NCBI GenBank assembly: GCA_900770705.1
Contig: CAAGLF010000021.1
Location: 1 to 42,854, forward strand
Direction of reading: 5' to 3'
Length of the DNA stretch: 42,854 nt
Source: Bacteroidaceae bacterium
GTDB lineage: Bacteria > Bacteroidota > Bacteroidia > Bacteroidales > Bacteroidaceae
Part shown: positions 24,020 to 31,656 of the stretch, one piece after another
How positions within the stretch are numbered: position 1 is the stretch's first letter
Layout: the number at the start of each line of letters is the position of its first letter
Translations under genes and position numbers: made by a program
Notes under the pieces: model-generated
Databases searched by the model: none
Told to the model about the DNA's origin: nothing
Seen by the model: the letters and a program-made list of their open reading frames with translations, nothing else

Positions 24020-25477
24020 TTACTGAAAGGCACACATCGCACGGTAAGGAAAAGTGTTACAGACGTAATTAGCATAATAACCGGCATCGGTACCTCCTGT
24101 GCTTAGATTGTACATATAGAGATAGTTCCCATACAAGCCCATCAGTGCGCAGGTGGAGTAGAAGGAGGTGCCCATCTGTACGCCACCGGTGACCTTGGCC
24201 AGGTTGTCGTTGACGATATTGTACACCCGCGGCTGGCCGCCCTGCTCCCCACGCAGCAGGATATACTCCTTTTGGCAAGGCATATACCAGGTGCTGTACA
24301 GGCGCCCTTCTGCCTCCGGCAGGGCCGTATGCCCCATACACCAGGGGATGGCTATCAGTCCCTTACTGCTGTGCTTCGTGGCATACGTGGCCGTATAGGT
24401 GTAGCCATTGATAGCGGTGTTGGGTGTCTGGTCGTCAGCATTTAGCTCACCCGAAGACCACTTGCCGGCATTCTCGTCGACAGACACGATATAGCCCTTG
24501 GGCTCTCCGCTGAAGGCCGTGCCCGACCCGCTCTGATAGGCGCAGGCATCGGTGGGCGAAGCGGAGGAGCGCAGATGGAACACGATACCCACACACGTCT
24601 TGCCGGCAAGGGGAGCGAGGTCTGCCTTGGCGTAGGAGCCATCGGTGGCCAACGCCCGCAGTCCGCCGTCGGAAATGCTGCCGTCGCTGTACACATAGTC
24701 GCCTATCTTCAACTCCGAGGGACTATAAGAAGATACCAGACAGGAGAAGGAGCAGACGGTGCCCGCCGTCAAGGCCAAATCTGCCGACGAAGGATACACA
24801 TCGTAGGACAGGCCGTATATCGTCAGCCGCACCAAGGGGCGACCGGCATCGAGCGTACCGGGAGGCAGCAAGGCACTGAAGACACCCGTAGAGGCATTGT
24901 AGCAGGGGGATACGATGGAGCCGTCGGGCGCCACCATCAGTGCGGAGACATCCGTGGCATAAGGGTTGCCTTCGGGATCGGTCAGGGTAAACTCCACCCG
25001 CGCCAGGCTGTGGCTCAACGTGAGGTTGACAGCGCCGGCGCCGGCAGCGACAGTCGTGGCAGCGGCCGTCAGGCGGTCTGCAGCCTCGAGGGCGGCGACG
25101 GTGCTCTGGTCGTAAGGCACGGTGAGTGTCTCGGGGCGGCTCTCTGCATAGGGATACCAGGCCTCGACGGTGAGCGAAGCGCGCGACCAGTAGAAAGGGT
25201 CGGTGCCCGTGGCCGGCTCCAGTGTGCCCGAGGGGTCGCTGACCACGTAGGGCTTTACCACGCCATCTACGCACACGGCCACCTGCTCCGAGCCGTCTCC
25301 CAGCCACGTGTTGTCGTAGGTGGAGCGCGCCGGCAGGCCGGACGCCCGCTGCACCGTGAGCCGCAGCGGGGTGCGCGGGGCTTCGGGGCTGTCGTCCTGG
25401 CAGGCCGTGGTGAGGGCACATCCGGCCACAAGCAGCAGCAGGGTGGCGCCCAGTGATAGGAGGGTTTGTCGTGTCAT
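24020..25477 (-). CDS. Fimbrillin-family lipoprotein, putative pilus tip subunit
   Basis: 485 residues. Lipoprotein signal MTRQTLLSLGATLLLLVAGC with Cys20 (Cys26 is an alternative). The N-terminal part is Mfa/FimA-like: GLPARSTYDNTWLGDGSEQVAV, where the Arg just before the TW(L)GD block resembles the arginine site cut by gingipain-like proteases in type V pili, followed by the typical SLTVEAWYPYAES and LSHSLARVEFTLT strands. From about residue 255 (KIGDYVYSDGSISDGG) a second domain resembles the fimbrillin C-terminal domains that end in RPVLAF-like strands (here FPYRAMCAFQ). A tip or minor adhesin is inferred from the two-domain layout and its place as last gene of the operon, 4 bases after the previous gene. 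Confidence 0.85.
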   Translation of the reverse strand: MTRQTLLSLGATLLLLVAGCALTTACQDDSPEAPRTPLRLTVQRASGLPARSTYDNTWLGDGSEQVAVCVDGVVKPYVVSDPSGTLEPATGTDPFYWSRASLTVEAWYPYAESRPETLTVPYDQSTVAALEAADRLTAAATTVAAGAGAVNLTLSHSLARVEFTLTDPEGNPYATDVSALMVAPDGSIVSPCYNASTGVFSALLPPGTLDAGRPLVRLTIYGLSYDVYPSSADLALTAGTVCSFSCLVSSYSPSELKIGDYVYSDGSISDGGLRALATDGSYAKADLAPLAGKTCVGIVFHLRSSASPTDACAYQSGSGTAFSGEPKGYIVSVDENAGKWSSGELNADDQTPNTAINGYTYTATYATKHSSKGLIAIPWCMGHTALPEAEGRLYSTWYMPCQKEYILLRGEQGGQPRVYNIVNDNLAKVTGGVQMGTSFYSTCALMGLYGNYLYMYNLSTGGTDAGYYANYVCNTFPYRAMCAFQ

Positions 25478-25481
25478 AAGG

Positions 25482-27092
25482 CTATCTCGTTACTTTACTT
25501 TCATCGTCGATGACTATGGTGCAGCCGGTGCCTCCGTCCAGGCTGGCCGGCCCCTGCGCTCCACTACCCTGCTGGGCAGTGACGTGGTCCACCGTACCGG
25601 CGATGTGGATAGAGCCCACCCGCCCGTTGTGGCCTATGCCGATGCCCGCACCGCGATAACCGCTGCCGGAGGCCTTTCCGCCCGTTGCCGTCACCGTACC
25701 GCCGCGGATAATGATGTTTTCGAGCACAGGCACGGCCGGTTCGGTGGCAGACGCACACGTGCCTATGCCGGCACCGCCGCAGACGGCATCGTCGCTGCCG
25801 CCGCCCTGTGCCTGAATGGTGCCTCCCTCAATGATGAGGTTGCCGGCACGGGCGGAAGCGCCGGCGCCGATGGCAGCGGGATACAGGGTGGCCCCCGTGG
25901 CGTCGGCAGTGCTGACATCGTAGGTGCCGCTGCGGAACACCAGGTTGCTGAAGCCCCCTCCTATGCCGACACCACTCCAGGAACGCACGGTGAGCGAGCC
26001 CGTGCCTTCGAGCACCAGCGTGGCATTGGTGAGCAGTGCGGTCCTGTCGAGCGCCGAAGCCGTGATGTCTATCGTGTTCGTTCCCGCTATGCGTATATGG
26101 GCATTGCCCTCACACTCCACGTTGTTCGTGGTCGAGAAATCCTGCATCAGCACATTGCTGCCGTTGGCAATGCGCACCTGTGTGGCGGTAGTGCCCGTCA
26201 GCAGCACGTTGCCCGACAGCAGTATGGGGTCGTCGGCAAGGCCGGTGACGTCGACGGTGGTGTAGGACGACGGCGCCACCAGGGTGGAGAGGGTGGCGGA
26301 TGTCCAGGCAGCGATGGTAGGCGCCGAGACCGAAAGTCCCGGAAGCGAGGCCGTGATGTGGTAGCAGTATTGCTTGCTCTGGTCGAGGGTGAGGCCGGCC
26401 GCCGGCAGGGAGTAGGTCAGTTCGGTGCCGTTGCTGAGGCGGACCGTGATGAAGGCGGTGCCTCCCGCTATGGTCTGCGGAGCCAGGTGTACGGTGTTGT
26501 AGTGCAGATTGTCTACGAAGTCGGCACTCACGGTGGCCGGCGCTTCCACACCATATATATTGAGTCCGGCTATGCTGAGACCCATCATTGCCAGCGTTGC
26601 GTCGGCCACCAGCGCCACCGACACGAGCGCCGTGCGGTGGAGGAAGGTGAGATCGGCGGTATGACCGAAGGCGATGGCGGGAATCTCGGCCTGCAGGCGG
26701 TCGTTGTCCTGCAGGGCAGTGGCCCCGGTCTGGTCGGTATCCAGGTGCAGGTCGTCGCATTCCCAGCCGTAGGGATACCAGGCTCGTACGGATATGTCGG
26801 CCGTCTTCGAGTTCCAAAGGTGCGGATCATAGCCCGACCTGACGGTGAGGAAGCCGTCGGCGGCGGCCACGTAGGGCACCACGGTGCCGTCTACTTCCAC
26901 TGCCACTTCCTCTCCCCCGTCCCAGGTATTGGCCGAGGTGGCACGCGCGGCAGGGTCTTCCTGCAGCCAGGCCCGGAACTGTATGGGGCTGCCAGCGTCT
27001 GCGGTCAGTGCCTCGTCGGTGGTGCACGAGGGACAGAGCAGGGCTGTACAGAGGCCTGCCAGCGCAGGTATGAGTGTTTGTCGTATCGTCAT
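25482..27092 (-). CDS. Fimbrillin-family protein with a C-terminal beta-helix
   Basis: 536 residues. Lipoprotein signal MTIRQTLIPALAGLCTALLCPSC (Cys23). Residues 30-300 are fimbrillin-like: PAARATSANTWDGGEEVAVEVDG, with an Arg before the W-GG block, ISVRAWYPYGWECDDLHL and LTFLHRTALVSVALVA. From about 310 to the end the sequence turns into short repeats of beta strands (ILLSGNVLL, NAHIRIAGTNTIDIT, ATLVLEGTGSLTVRSWSGVGIGGG, AAIGAGASARAGNLIIEGGTIQAQGGG, GAGIGTCA, NIIIRGGTVTATGG, GAGIGIGHNGRVGSIHIAG), the hallmark of a parallel beta-helix. A pilus subunit displaying a carbohydrate- or surface-binding helix is the inference. Confidence 0.85.
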   Translation of the reverse strand: MTIRQTLIPALAGLCTALLCPSCTTDEALTADAGSPIQFRAWLQEDPAARATSANTWDGGEEVAVEVDGTVVPYVAAADGFLTVRSGYDPHLWNSKTADISVRAWYPYGWECDDLHLDTDQTGATALQDNDRLQAEIPAIAFGHTADLTFLHRTALVSVALVADATLAMMGLSIAGLNIYGVEAPATVSADFVDNLHYNTVHLAPQTIAGGTAFITVRLSNGTELTYSLPAAGLTLDQSKQYCYHITASLPGLSVSAPTIAAWTSATLSTLVAPSSYTTVDVTGLADDPILLSGNVLLTGTTATQVRIANGSNVLMQDFSTTNNVECEGNAHIRIAGTNTIDITASALDRTALLTNATLVLEGTGSLTVRSWSGVGIGGGFSNLVFRSGTYDVSTADATGATLYPAAIGAGASARAGNLIIEGGTIQAQGGGSDDAVCGGAGIGTCASATEPAVPVLENIIIRGGTVTATGGKASGSGYRGAGIGIGHNGRVGSIHIAGTVDHVTAQQGSGAQGPASLDGGTGCTIVIDDESKVTR

Positions 27093-27231
27093 ATCGTGTA
27101 GGTTGTCGATGATGGTGGTGTAGTGGTGCCACTGCCTCCGTGCGAGGGAGGGGCTTCGATGGTTCCGTGCTTACGCTGCAATTCACGGCAGTGGCGGCCG
27201 GGGCTGTGCCCGGTGCGGGGCACGTGCGGCC

Positions 27232-28146
27232 TCAGAGGGTGGCAGTGCCGCTCTCGGGAGTGCCTGCGTCCGTCCAGGGCTCTATGCTCGTTGCGGTCAG
27301 AGTCAGGCGGGTCTTGTGGACAGTGACCTGCAGGTTGAGGTTCTGTCCGGCAGTGAGCGGGCTTCCCGTTGCCTCAGTCAGGTCGACATCGGCGGTATAG
27401 TTTTCCCCGTCGAGCGTGACGGCCAGACGGCAGTCGCCGGGCGCACTGCGCTTCTGAGGGATGAGGATGAGGGGCAGGGACTTGCGCGTTGTGCCCGAAG
27501 CATAGGAGGCCAGGGGTACGGTGGTGTCTGCAGTGACGCCGACATTGGGCGTCAGTGTGCCCGTGAAGGTGTCGAAACTGCCCTGTGTATAGGCTCCCTG
27601 CAGCTTGACCGAAAGGTTTGTCAGGTCCGATATACCCTCGCCGCAAGCAAAGGTGACGACCATTCGTGCCATCACATGACGGAAGGCCGAGGCTGCGTCG
27701 AAACTGAGGGAGGTGCCGGCTTTCGAGGCCGTGGCCCCCCGGGCATATACGAAGTCGTAGGAAGACTGCTGTGTCTGGTCGTCGGTGTCGAACACGATGG
27801 CGGGCAGCACTGCTGTCACCGTGCTGCTGTACGGCCCGTAGGCGCAGAAGGTCACCGACTCGTTGTCCTGAAAGTAGAGGGGCGCAGCCTGCGGTTCGAA
27901 GGCCGTATTGGCGGCATTGCGGCGGTAGGGGACGTTGAATCCTGTGGTCGTTCCGCCTGTACTCCACACGGAAATGCCTACGACGGCGTCGGTGTCCCAC
28001 GTGACGCCATCGGTCGTTACGCCTTTCAACGGGTCGTCGCCGCCCTGAACGGGGGCAGGGTCGTCGGCGACATACGTTTCCGCATCGTGCGAACAGGCGG
28101 TCAGTGCTGCCACGACGGCGAGCAAGGGGAATAGGAGTGCTTTCAT
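27232..28146 (-). CDS. Fimbrillin-family lipoprotein
   Basis: 304 residues. Lipobox LTAC with Cys18 (MKALLFPLLAVVAALTAC). The fimbrillin pattern is present: GVTWDTDAVVGISVWSTGG, ESVTFCAYGPYSS, a helix-strand FRHVMARMVVTFACG and the ending QNLNLQVTVHKTRLTLTATSIEPWTDAG, the last strand that in type V pilins is swapped between subunits. Unlike its neighbours, no arginine directly precedes the W block (a lysine stands there, DPLKGVTT), so processing may differ. It follows the presumed major subunit after a 111-base gap that contains a terminator-like hairpin, which would make it less abundant: a minor or adaptor subunit. Confidence 0.85.
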   Translation of the reverse strand: MKALLFPLLAVVAALTACSHDAETYVADDPAPVQGGDDPLKGVTTDGVTWDTDAVVGISVWSTGGTTTGFNVPYRRNAANTAFEPQAAPLYFQDNESVTFCAYGPYSSTVTAVLPAIVFDTDDQTQQSSYDFVYARGATASKAGTSLSFDAASAFRHVMARMVVTFACGEGISDLTNLSVKLQGAYTQGSFDTFTGTLTPNVGVTADTTVPLASYASGTTRKSLPLILIPQKRSAPGDCRLAVTLDGENYTADVDLTEATGSPLTAGQNLNLQVTVHKTRLTLTATSIEPWTDAGTPESGTATL

Positions 28147-28198
28147 ACAGCGGGTATTTCGTTCGGTGAGAGGGTGCTCCCCGCAGGGAGGGAAAAGG

Positions 28199-28236
28199 GG
28201 TATCGGACGCTGCCTCGGGGACAGGCGCCCGATACC
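28199..28236 (-). terminator. Terminator-like hairpin between pilin genes
   Basis: On the minus strand GGTATCGG (28236-28229) pairs with CCGATACC (28206-28199), followed by CCTTTTCCC. It lies 22 bases after the stop of the presumed major pilin. Partial termination here would lower expression of the downstream subunits. Confidence 0.55.
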
Positions 28237-28257
28237 TTGAATGTAGGTGCGGATGGT

Positions 28258-29199
28258 TTAGTAGGCGTCGATATTGCCTGCATCGACCACTGTCCAGTCG
28301 GTGATGGTGCAGCCTTCAACCACGATGGCGGTCTTGTGCATCGTAGCCGTGAGGTGGTACTCGTAGCCGGCGAACCACTTGTTGGCGTTCTCGAGGCCTA
28401 CATTGCTGTTGGCTGCCGAGAAGTCTATGCTTTCCTTGAAGTCCTGAAGGCCGGCGATTTCGCCACGTACTTCGAGTGCCGTGCTGAAGGTCTGGGGGAA
28501 GAAGTAGAAGGTGAACGTTCTCTCGCTGCCGGAGTCGGTGTAAGGTGCGTTCTTTGCTGCCTCACTGTTGCCCTGGAACTGGTAGTTGAGGGGGCTGCCT
28601 GTCAATGCCGTTGCACCGGTATTTGCGGTGAACTTGCCTTCGGTGGCCACATTGTTGAGGTAGAGGTTCATGCCCTGTATCTCCGAGAATGTCACGTCGT
28701 CGGCACCCTTAACGGTCAGCACGAGTTTGGTCATCTTGTGCTTGAAGTTGAAGTTGACGCTGTTGGAAGCCTTGGAACCGGTGGCGGTGGCGAACATAAA
28801 GTCGAAATCCTTCTGGTTCTGCTGCTGTTGCGTGTCGGCAGCGGCGTCTGCACCGGACAGGGTGTTCTTGTACGGATAGTACGCATTGAAGGTGACTACG
28901 GCCGTGCTCTGGTAATAGATCTTGTCTGTCACGGCCTCGAATGCTACGGAAGTTGCGGCGCCATCGGCGTTCTGATAGGCTACGTTAGTGTAGGTCTTGG
29001 GACCCGTTGTGCAGTAGATACCGATCTGGTCGCCTGCTTCCCAGCTGGCGCCTACGGCACGTGCGGCCTTGGCTGTGGGCATAGTGGCGGAGAAGCGGGC
29101 CTCGTTGGGGTCGAGCTGTCCGGCCACGTTGTCGTCGCTGCTGCACGAAGCAAGGGCTACCATAGCCAAAGCTCCGAAGAGGATGGATTTTGTCTTCAT
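28258..29199 (-). CDS. Fimbrillin, presumed major shaft subunit
   Basis: 313 residues from the ATG at 29199, chosen for its lipoprotein signal MKTKSILFGALAMVALASC (Cys19). The propeptide ends near KAAR/AVGASWEAGDQIGIY; Arg47 is a plausible maturation cleavage site. The body shows fimbrillin strands (AVVTFNAYYPYKN, FKHKMTKLVLTVKGADDV, EIQGMNLYLNNVATEGKF, RTFTFYFFPQTF) and the C-terminal YEYHLTATMHKTAIVVEGCTITDWTVVDAG strand. It is the only pilin in the cluster preceded by an A/T-rich 83-base upstream segment with repeated ATCAT-like motifs and the only one directly followed by a terminator-like hairpin. Both suggest the highest expression, hence the shaft subunit. It belongs to the Mfa_like_1/FimA superfamily. 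Confidence 0.87.
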   Translation of the reverse strand: MKTKSILFGALAMVALASCSSDDNVAGQLDPNEARFSATMPTAKAARAVGASWEAGDQIGIYCTTGPKTYTNVAYQNADGAATSVAFEAVTDKIYYQSTAVVTFNAYYPYKNTLSGADAAADTQQQQNQKDFDFMFATATGSKASNSVNFNFKHKMTKLVLTVKGADDVTFSEIQGMNLYLNNVATEGKFTANTGATALTGSPLNYQFQGNSEAAKNAPYTDSGSERTFTFYFFPQTFSTALEVRGEIAGLQDFKESIDFSAANSNVGLENANKWFAGYEYHLTATMHKTAIVVEGCTITDWTVVDAGNIDAY

Positions 29200-29282
29200 A
29201 ATGGTTTGTTTTGATTGAAATGAATGATTAAGTAGATGATTGAATGGTCTGTATGCAGTGTCTGCCAGCGGGTGTGGCGGAC

Positions 29283-30122
29283 TTACTGTGCGTCGATGTT
29301 GCCCACGGGCACCACCTGCCACGGCCCGATGGTGGCGGCGAGCCCGGGTTCGGCGGGAAGGTCGAGCATCGCGGTGAGCCGCAGGGGCAGGCGTTCGGTG
29401 TCGAAGGCGGCAAGCTGGCCGGTGATGTCGCTCACTATGGTCTGTGTGTCGCCGTTGTCGAAGCGGATGTCGATGGTGAGCAGCTGCTGCGCTGCGGGCA
29501 CTATGCCCAGGAGGTGGAAGCGGGCGGTGCAGCAGTCGGGGCCTACGGTGCAGGGGGTGTGTGCCTGTACGGGGGTCGGATCGAGGCTGCCGGTGGCAAG
29601 ACCGACGGCTGGCGAAAGGCCCGTGAGGGTGCAGCCGACGCTGGCTATGCGACCGTATTCGCCAGAGGCCGGGCGGAGCTGCAGCTCCAGGCAGCGCACA
29701 CGCTGCTGCATGCCGACCTCGACATATACGGAGTCGTCGGCAACGGCCTGGAACGTGCGGGCCGCGCTGTAGAGGTAACCGGGACAGGCTTCGACTTCAC
29801 CGGGGCCCACAGCGACGACGCTGGCCTGCAGCCCGTCGATCTGTATGCCCGAAGGCTGGTTGTAGACGAGCAGGGCGTGGCTGCCCTCCGTGAGGAGATA
29901 GGGGAAGCGGTTGGTCACATCGAGCACTTCCATAGCGACCGTGTCGACACACACGAAGTAGGACGAAGGCAGGGGTGCCTCCGGACTGCGCGAGGACCAG
30001 TCGGTGGTGACGACCAGAGCCGCCCGCTGCGGGTGGGGCGTATGGTAGAGTTCGTCCTTCACGCAGGCCGTCATCGTGGTGGCGGCCAGGGCCAGGAGGA
30101 GGAGTTTTCGCAGGGATTTCAT
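29283..30122 (-). CDS. Mfa2/FimB-type pilus anchor lipoprotein
   Basis: 279 residues. Lipoprotein signal MKSLRKLLLLALAATTMTAC (Cys20), then VKDELYHTPHPQRAALVVTTDWSSRS, the standard opening of the Mfa2/FimB anchor family (PF08842-like), followed by FVCVDTVAMEVLDVTNRFPYLLTEGSHALLVYNQPSGIQIDG. In Porphyromonas this protein ties the pilus to the outer membrane and limits its length. No arginine maturation site is seen near the lipid cysteine, as expected for an anchor that keeps its lipid. It lies between the DUF3575 gene (43-base gap) and the major pilin gene. Confidence 0.88.
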   Translation of the reverse strand: MKSLRKLLLLALAATTMTACVKDELYHTPHPQRAALVVTTDWSSRSPEAPLPSSYFVCVDTVAMEVLDVTNRFPYLLTEGSHALLVYNQPSGIQIDGLQASVVAVGPGEVEACPGYLYSAARTFQAVADDSVYVEVGMQQRVRCLELQLRPASGEYGRIASVGCTLTGLSPAVGLATGSLDPTPVQAHTPCTVGPDCCTARFHLLGIVPAAQQLLTIDIRFDNGDTQTIVSDITGQLAAFDTERLPLRLTAMLDLPAEPGLAATIGPWQVVPVGNIDAQ

Positions 30123-30165
30123 ATATCAGGAGTGGAAAATGCTGGTGTCGCCGCGGGGCGGCAGG

Positions 30166-30753
30166 CTACTTGGCAGCCTTGGCGCTGGGGGAGATATCCC
30201 ACACGAGGGAGACGCCACAGGCGGTAGGACCGAGATAGTTGTGGGCCGCGGCAGAGCGGAACACGCGCACACCGTCGATGAGGCGGTAGGTATCGTAGTC
30301 GTAGTGCAGGCAGCCGAGGGTCAGGGAGAAGTCCAGGCGCAGCCTGTGCTGCACGGGCAGGGAGTATCCGCCCTGCACGCCTCCGCCCCACATCGTGCCT
30401 TCGCGGCCGATACGGGAGAGCTTGCAGTGGAATTTGCCGGCCTCGGCCTGCAGGCCCACATAGGCGCGTCCGAGGTAGCGGCGCACGCCGACTTCGGCCA
30501 CGCCGAGGGCATACCGACGGTTGGCAGACTCCCAACTGAGGGATGTCCATGCCCCCTCTGCCACGACCGACCACTGCGGGCGGAACCTCCACTCGACGCC
30601 GAGGTCGGGAGTGAGCGTGGCCAGGCGCAGCAGATTCGTGCGCAAGGAGAGGCCTGTCTGGGGCCGGGCAGTGCCACCGTCGCCGGCAGCCATCGCCGCC
30701 GTTCCGCCCGACAGGAGGCAGAGCAGGGGGAGAATCAGGTATTTTCTGAGCAT
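30166..30753 (-). CDS. DUF3575-type outer-membrane protein, first gene of the pilus operon
   Basis: 195 residues from the ATG at 30753; the frame stays open far upstream only because the GC-rich leader lacks stops. The signal peptide is MLRKYLILPLLCLLSGGTAAMA. The mature part, with GLSLRTNLLRLATLTPDLGVEWRFRPQWSVVAEGAWT, alternates strands and ends in YLGPTACGVSLVWDI, a short beta-barrel-like pattern typical of DUF3575. Members commonly sit at the head of FimA/Mfa-type pilus clusters in Bacteroidales, with an undefined role in assembly. The promoter at 31132-31163 leaves a leader of about 370 bases that holds a G9/C9 tract. Confidence 0.88.
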   Translation of the reverse strand: MLRKYLILPLLCLLSGGTAAMAAGDGGTARPQTGLSLRTNLLRLATLTPDLGVEWRFRPQWSVVAEGAWTSLSWESANRRYALGVAEVGVRRYLGRAYVGLQAEAGKFHCKLSRIGREGTMWGGGVQGGYSLPVQHRLRLDFSLTLGCLHYDYDTYRLIDGVRVFRSAAAHNYLGPTACGVSLVWDISPSAKAAK

Positions 30754-30901
30754 ATTCGCAAAGTGCGTTGAGGATAAGCGGGAGGAATGCCGGCACAGCG
30801 TCAGGGCCTGCGTCGGGTACAGACACAGGAAGAGGGGCGGCCATGTCTGCCGACACAGTCGCCTAACGTGCAATAAACCAGCGTGTAATCGTCTATTCGA
30901 C

Positions 30902-30910
30902 GGGGGGGGG
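30902..30910. repeat. G9 homopolymer in the pilus operon leader
   Basis: Nine G on the plus strand (C9 in the transcript), about 150 bases before the first pilus gene and about 220 bases inside the transcript from the inferred promoter. Confidence 0.7.
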
Positions 30911-31131
30911 TAATTCGCACAGGTCAGCCCATATCCGCGGGTATTCCGGCCGGCATTCCGGCTTTCTTCACCGCCAAAGACAGAAACGACGGGGGCTTCC
31001 TGCTGCTGCAGATGACAGCCGGTACGCACAGCTAAGCGGCCGCTCTCCACGTGGAGGGAGGCCGGCGACGCAGGACGTCGGGTACCGGAGCAGGTGTAGA
31101 AAGATGTCATCAGATAGGTCGTTTTCGGCGG

Positions 31132-31163
31132 CAAAAGTACGCGAATGTATCGGTCCCCGCAAG
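31132..31163 (-). promoter_or_regulatory. Probable promoter of the pilus operon
   Basis: Minus strand TACTTTTG (31139-31132) is a perfect -7 box. The -33 position has CTTG (31163-31160), one mismatch from TTTG, 20 bases away. No inverted repeats flanking it were seen, so there is no sign of an invertible promoter. Confidence 0.6.
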
Positions 31164-31224
31164 TTTTTATGCCATTTTTTTTGATTTTTTGGGCAAAATG
31201 GCAGATACAATCGGCATACCGGCA

Positions 31225-31334
31225 GGCAGCAGCGGGCCTCACCTCTGCCGACAACGGGGCCCACCTTTGGCCATAATGAGGCCCATCCTTGCCGACAACG
31301 GGCCCCATCGTGGGCAAAGGTGGGCCCCAGTTCC
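31225..31334. repeat. 22-base tandem array, core TGGGSCCCA, five units
   Basis: Units begin at 31225, 31247, 31269, 31291 and 31313, each exactly 22 bases, of form G(G/C)C(A/G)(A/C/T)(A/C)A(A/G)(C/T)GGGSCCCA. Units differ by several bases, but the period never slips. The central base is G in unit 2 and C in units 4 and 5; units 1 and 3 have a mismatched half. Confidence 0.85.
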
Positions 31335-31472
31335 GGCAACGCCTGCAGCGGCAGGAGGCAGCGCCGGCAGACAGCCCCTGACCAGCCTTGCCGCAGCGCC
31401 GTGGACGACTGCCCTGCCCCCTCCCACACATTATTATATATAGGGAGCGGAAGGAGGGAAAAGGAGGGCGAC

Positions 31473-31535
31473 AGATGGTCGAGAGATAGGAGCAGATGGT
31501 CGAGAGATAGGAGCAGTTCGTCGAAAAAGGTGGCA
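31473..31535. repeat. 21-base tandem repeat
   Basis: Two identical 21-base units (31473-31493 and 31494-31514; they begin AGATGGTCGAGAG and end GGAGC), then a degenerate third from 31515 with AGTTCGTCGAAAA. Only the third contains an odd palindrome (TTCG-T-CGAA). Confidence 0.8.
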
Positions 31536-31554
31536 GAATTCCTGTAACTTTATA

Positions 31555-31562
31555 TAATTTTG
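31555..31562 (+). promoter_or_regulatory. Possible -7 box of the beta-helix protein gene
   Basis: TAATTTTG fits TAnnTTTG, but no TTTG stands 19-21 bases upstream. It lies about 95 bases before the ATG at 31657. Confidence 0.4.
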
Positions 31563-31656
31563 CGCGGTGAAACCTGAGGTTTATCTGCCCCTGCCGACGC
31601 CCGGGCCAAGGCCGGCGGACAGCGGCAGAGGGGCTTTCACAAGCAAGAAAATGACT

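Larger units (their letters stand above)
30754..31656. other. 900-base divergent region between the pilus operon and the beta-helix protein gene
   Basis: No gene is supported on either strand. In order it holds: the pilus operon leader with a G9 run (30902-30910), the pilus promoter (31132-31163), an inverted repeat TGCCATTTT / AAAATGGCA near 31170-31202 around T-runs, the TGGGSCCCA array (31225-31334), a 21-base tandem repeat (31473-31535), and a weak plus-strand -7 box (31555-31562). It is the most repeat-dense gap in the window. Confidence 0.7.

Noticed and set aside
31132..31163. Invertible promoter for the pilus operon
   Set aside because: Such promoters in Bacteroides are flanked by inverted repeats; none of useful length was found on both sides, and no recombinase gene is present.
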